From contig NC_009675.1 of the NCBI RefSeq assembly GCF_000017505.1, positions 4,592,501 through 4,656,500 on the forward strand: a stretch of 64,000 bases of DNA, read 5' to 3'. The DNA is from Anaeromyxobacter sp. Fw109-5 (lineage in GTDB: Bacteria; Myxococcota; Myxococcia; Myxococcales; Anaeromyxobacteraceae). Each line of letters begins with the position of its first letter. Positions within the stretch are counted from its first letter, which is position 1. The position numbers and the translations under genes were made by a program. This document shows, in pieces, positions 62,297 to 64,000 of this stretch. A model generated the notes under the pieces. That model ran no database searches, was not told the DNA's origin, and was given only the letters and a program-made list of their open reading frames with translations.

Positions 62297-64000
62297 CCGA
62301 AGCCAAGTCCCTTCTTTCGAGCAAGGACGCCGTCGACCCACCGCTTTTCGTCGGAACCGCTCGGATAAAGAGCCGACAGCGACTGCGCTAGCTTCCAGAA
62401 TTGCGCCTGCATGCCGATGCGATCTTCCACAAGGAAGCGCTTCAGCGCATCACTGCGCCCGCCCCCAAAAAGAAGCATCGCTTGATGCACGCGGTCGAGA
62501 GTCGTCGTTCCAGCCTTTGGCGCGCCGCCCTCTCCCCACGCCTCCTCGCCGGCAGGTCGCTCGAGGTCCGTGAATAGCACCGCCTGTTTCTTGGCGGCCG
62601 CCTTCTTGCCGGCAGGCACGCCTTCGTGCCTGCCGAACAAGTATTTCGCGCGTTCGGCTACTGCAATAAGGCGAGCCTTGTCCTTCTTGATTTCGACTAC
62701 TTGCTGAAGTTCATCGAATCGGACACCGAGTCCCTGCGCGATCTTCCTCGCGGTGTCGAACGGAAGAACCGCACCCCCAGATCCGCCCCTGTCCCCCTGA
62801 TCGTCATCCTCATCCTCGTCGGGCACCTGATCCTGCTCATCGCCCGAGTCACCGCTCGGCTCGGGTCCAGCAAGAGTCCACAGCCACATCGCAGTCAGGC
62901 GCGCATCTGCCTCGAGGCCGGCAGTGTCCGCGTCTCGAAAGATCGACGCGAGCGCCTCGCGAGCTACTGCTGCCCAGACGTGCTCCAGGTACTCGCGAAG
63001 CGGCACCGCCTCGCCGTTCACCTTCTCGACACGCGAGTAGCGAGAGAAGATCTCCAATGCTGGCCCGAGACACGCGAAAATCGCATCTGCACCCACAACT
63101 CCCTCGTGAGCTAGGCGCGGAAGCCATTGGTGGATACGCTCAGGGAGCTCAGCTAGGACGACCTTCCATTCACCGACGTGTGCTTGATCAACTCCCCTGG
63201 GCCTGCACACGATGTGAACAGAAGACGCCAGCGATGCGGTCCCCATCGCATTGACCCGGCTTCCCATCTCCGTATCGATCGGCCAAGAGGCCGTCGCGAC
63301 CCAACCTGCGCGGATCAGCGAGCCGAGAATTGCCTCCCATCCCTCCGTGCTCTTGTGCGCGAACACCACGACCCCGATGCCATCGGGGGCCGTAACGCGC
63401 CTTGCCTCCGCGAGGCACCGATACATCTGCTCCTCATAAAAGGCCTGATCCTTCTGACGTCCGGTCGGCCCGTACTTGCGAGTCGGGTTCCAAATCGCTT
63501 CCTCGTCCTTCGGCGTTGTCCGGGAACTGAAGAGGTCAGGGGCGTCGTCGAAGAGGACACGCCGCAGCCAGACATAGAAGAAGTCAGAAAGATCGGCGTA
63601 CGGGACAGCGTCGTAGTAAGGAGGGTCCGTAACAAGCGCAGCCGCGGCGTCATCCGGCAGCGGGTGTTCAGCCGCCGAAGCCGATTGCACTGTCGCTTTT
63701 CCAGGCGCCTCGAACGAGCACTGCCGAAGTGCGTATGCGGTTCGCTCGAACATGCTTCGCCAGGACCCACTCGCATCGGACAGCGAAACCGTTTCCGCAA
63801 AATCCCACACGATCGGGATGGCTTGCCGCGCAAACAGGTTAACGGGGCATTCCGCATCCGGCTTCCATCGAGTGCACGAATTCCCTAGATCTGTCGCCTT
63901 CGAGAGAGACAACGCCAGACAAAGGCGGACCGCCTTCCTCATTTCAGGCGAGCCGATGTCCGCACCCGCTTCGCGGCACAAACGCACGAACGTCGTATGA
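62293..64000 (-). CDS. DUF1156-type DNA methyltransferase (upstream copy), cut by window edge
   Basis: At least 569 residues; the gene continues beyond 64000, so its N-terminal DUF1156 region and SAM motif I are not visible. Visible: IPIVWDFAETVSLSDASGSW, the catalytic VTDPPYYDAVPYADLSDFFY, and the same end as its neighbour (SDEKRWVDGVLARKKGLGFG). It is a paralogue of the downstream gene, with the insert RTTPKDEEAIWNPTRKYG after the catalytic motif, absent from the other copy, which may alter specificity. The overlap with the next start (ATGA) makes it the first visible gene of the operon. Confidence 0.9.
   Translation of the reverse strand, partial: HTTFVRLCREAGADIGSPEMRKAVRLCLALSLSKATDLGNSCTRWKPDAECPVNLFARQAIPIVWDFAETVSLSDASGSWRSMFERTAYALRQCSFEAPGKATVQSASAAEHPLPDDAAAALVTDPPYYDAVPYADLSDFFYVWLRRVLFDDAPDLFSSRTTPKDEEAIWNPTRKYGPTGRQKDQAFYEEQMYRCLAEARRVTAPDGIGVVVFAHKSTEGWEAILGSLIRAGWVATASWPIDTEMGSRVNAMGTASLASSVHIVCRPRGVDQAHVGEWKVVLAELPERIHQWLPRLAHEGVVGADAIFACLGPALEIFSRYSRVEKVNGEAVPLREYLEHVWAAVAREALASIFRDADTAGLEADARLTAMWLWTLAGPEPSGDSGDEQDQVPDEDEDDDQGDRGGSGGAVLPFDTARKIAQGLGVRFDELQQVVEIKKDKARLIAVAERAKYLFGRHEGVPAGKKAAAKKQAVLFTDLERPAGEEAWGEGGAPKAGTTTLDRVHQAMLLFGGGRSDALKRFLVEDRIGMQAQFWKLAQSLSALYPSGSDEKRWVDGVLARKKGLGFG

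Larger units (their letters stand above)
47874..64000. mobile_element. genomic island integrated at tRNA-Arg (defence genes)
   Basis: It begins at the 3' end of tRNA-Arg, carries a tyrosine integrase pointing back towards the tRNA, and contains only accessory genes, all leftward: zinc-ribbon/HTH protein, small protein, EVE-HNH nuclease, and the helicase / DUF499 ATPase / small protein / two methylases operon. The chromosomal palindromic repeats were not seen here. No second copy of the tRNA-Arg 3' end (AGGTTCAAATCCTCTAGGGC) occurs up to the window end, so the right boundary lies beyond it. Confidence 0.85.

Noticed and set aside
51673-64000. BREX, DISARM or Dnd system
   Set aside because: No PglZ, BrxL/Lon-like, PglX-type, DrmA/B or Dnd/Dpt protein is present. 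The DUF1156-DUF499-PLD helicase set points to the Hma-like group instead.
47874-64000. Island right end inside the window
   Set aside because: No second copy of the tRNA-Arg 3' sequence was found, and the methylase operon runs off the edge, so no right end can be called.

Overview
This is about 64 kb of very GC-rich DNA with mostly GTG/ATG starts and tightly overlapping operons. The strong third-position GC bias, a complete tad/flp locus, a soluble transhydrogenase, a ParA/HEAT-repeat cluster and numerous TGAGCCTGTCGAA-type palindromes suggest a myxobacterial chromosome close to Anaeromyxobacter. That assignment is inference from gene content and style; no 16S gene is present.

Layout. (1) 1-5.7 kb is a radC hot spot: two intact radC genes, one radC split in two, and one extra radC 3' fragment. 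The two halves of the split gene (5163-5702 and 1664-1816, both minus strand) rejoin in frame. The 3.35 kb between them has 29-base terminal inverted repeats, with a radC reading inward from each end, and so looks like an undescribed mobile unit that landed in a radC gene. (2) 5.9-13.7 kb holds an NHL-type secreted protein, a YceI protein, a surface protein, the lysine/DAP operon dapC-dapD-dapE, and divergent sthA. (3) 13.9-17.8 kb is a three-gene unit (HEAT-repeat protein, ParA, coiled-coil protein) in which palindromic repeats have been absorbed into the reading frames. (4) 17.9-29 kb has transport, CBS-domain, purS-purQ, hydrolase, CheY-like and tldD/pmbA genes. (5) 27.6-39.7 kb is one long leftward Tad (tight adherence, Flp pilus) operon with a pilin at each end, flp first and a TTG-started second pilin last, followed by a polytopic membrane protein. 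(6) 40.3-47.2 kb has a hypothetical protein plus SDR pair, an ECF sigma / zinc-finger anti-sigma / Spy-like metal-binding group, serS, and a lipoprotein with eight G-x-D-x-x-[WF]-[LF]-T-x-D-D repeats. (7) 47.5-47.9 kb carries tRNA-Ser(UGA), tRNA-Ser(GCU) and tRNA-Arg(ACG).

From the 3' end of tRNA-Arg to the right edge of the window lies an integrated genomic island. It has a tyrosine integrase, a zinc-ribbon/HTH protein, an EVE-HNH nuclease, and a five-gene leftward operon: two tandem DUF1156-type DNA methyltransferases (the second cut by the window edge), a ~200-residue small protein, a DUF499-type ATPase, and a 1418-residue HIT-PLD-SF2 helicase-S24-like fusion. The methylase/ATPase/helicase combination matches gene sets known from defence islands (Hma-like: helicase, methylase, ATPase). 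The methylase duplication, the fusion architecture and the adjoining EVE-HNH gene are the unusual parts. The palindromic repeats scattered over the rest of the chromosome were not seen in the island, which supports recent acquisition.
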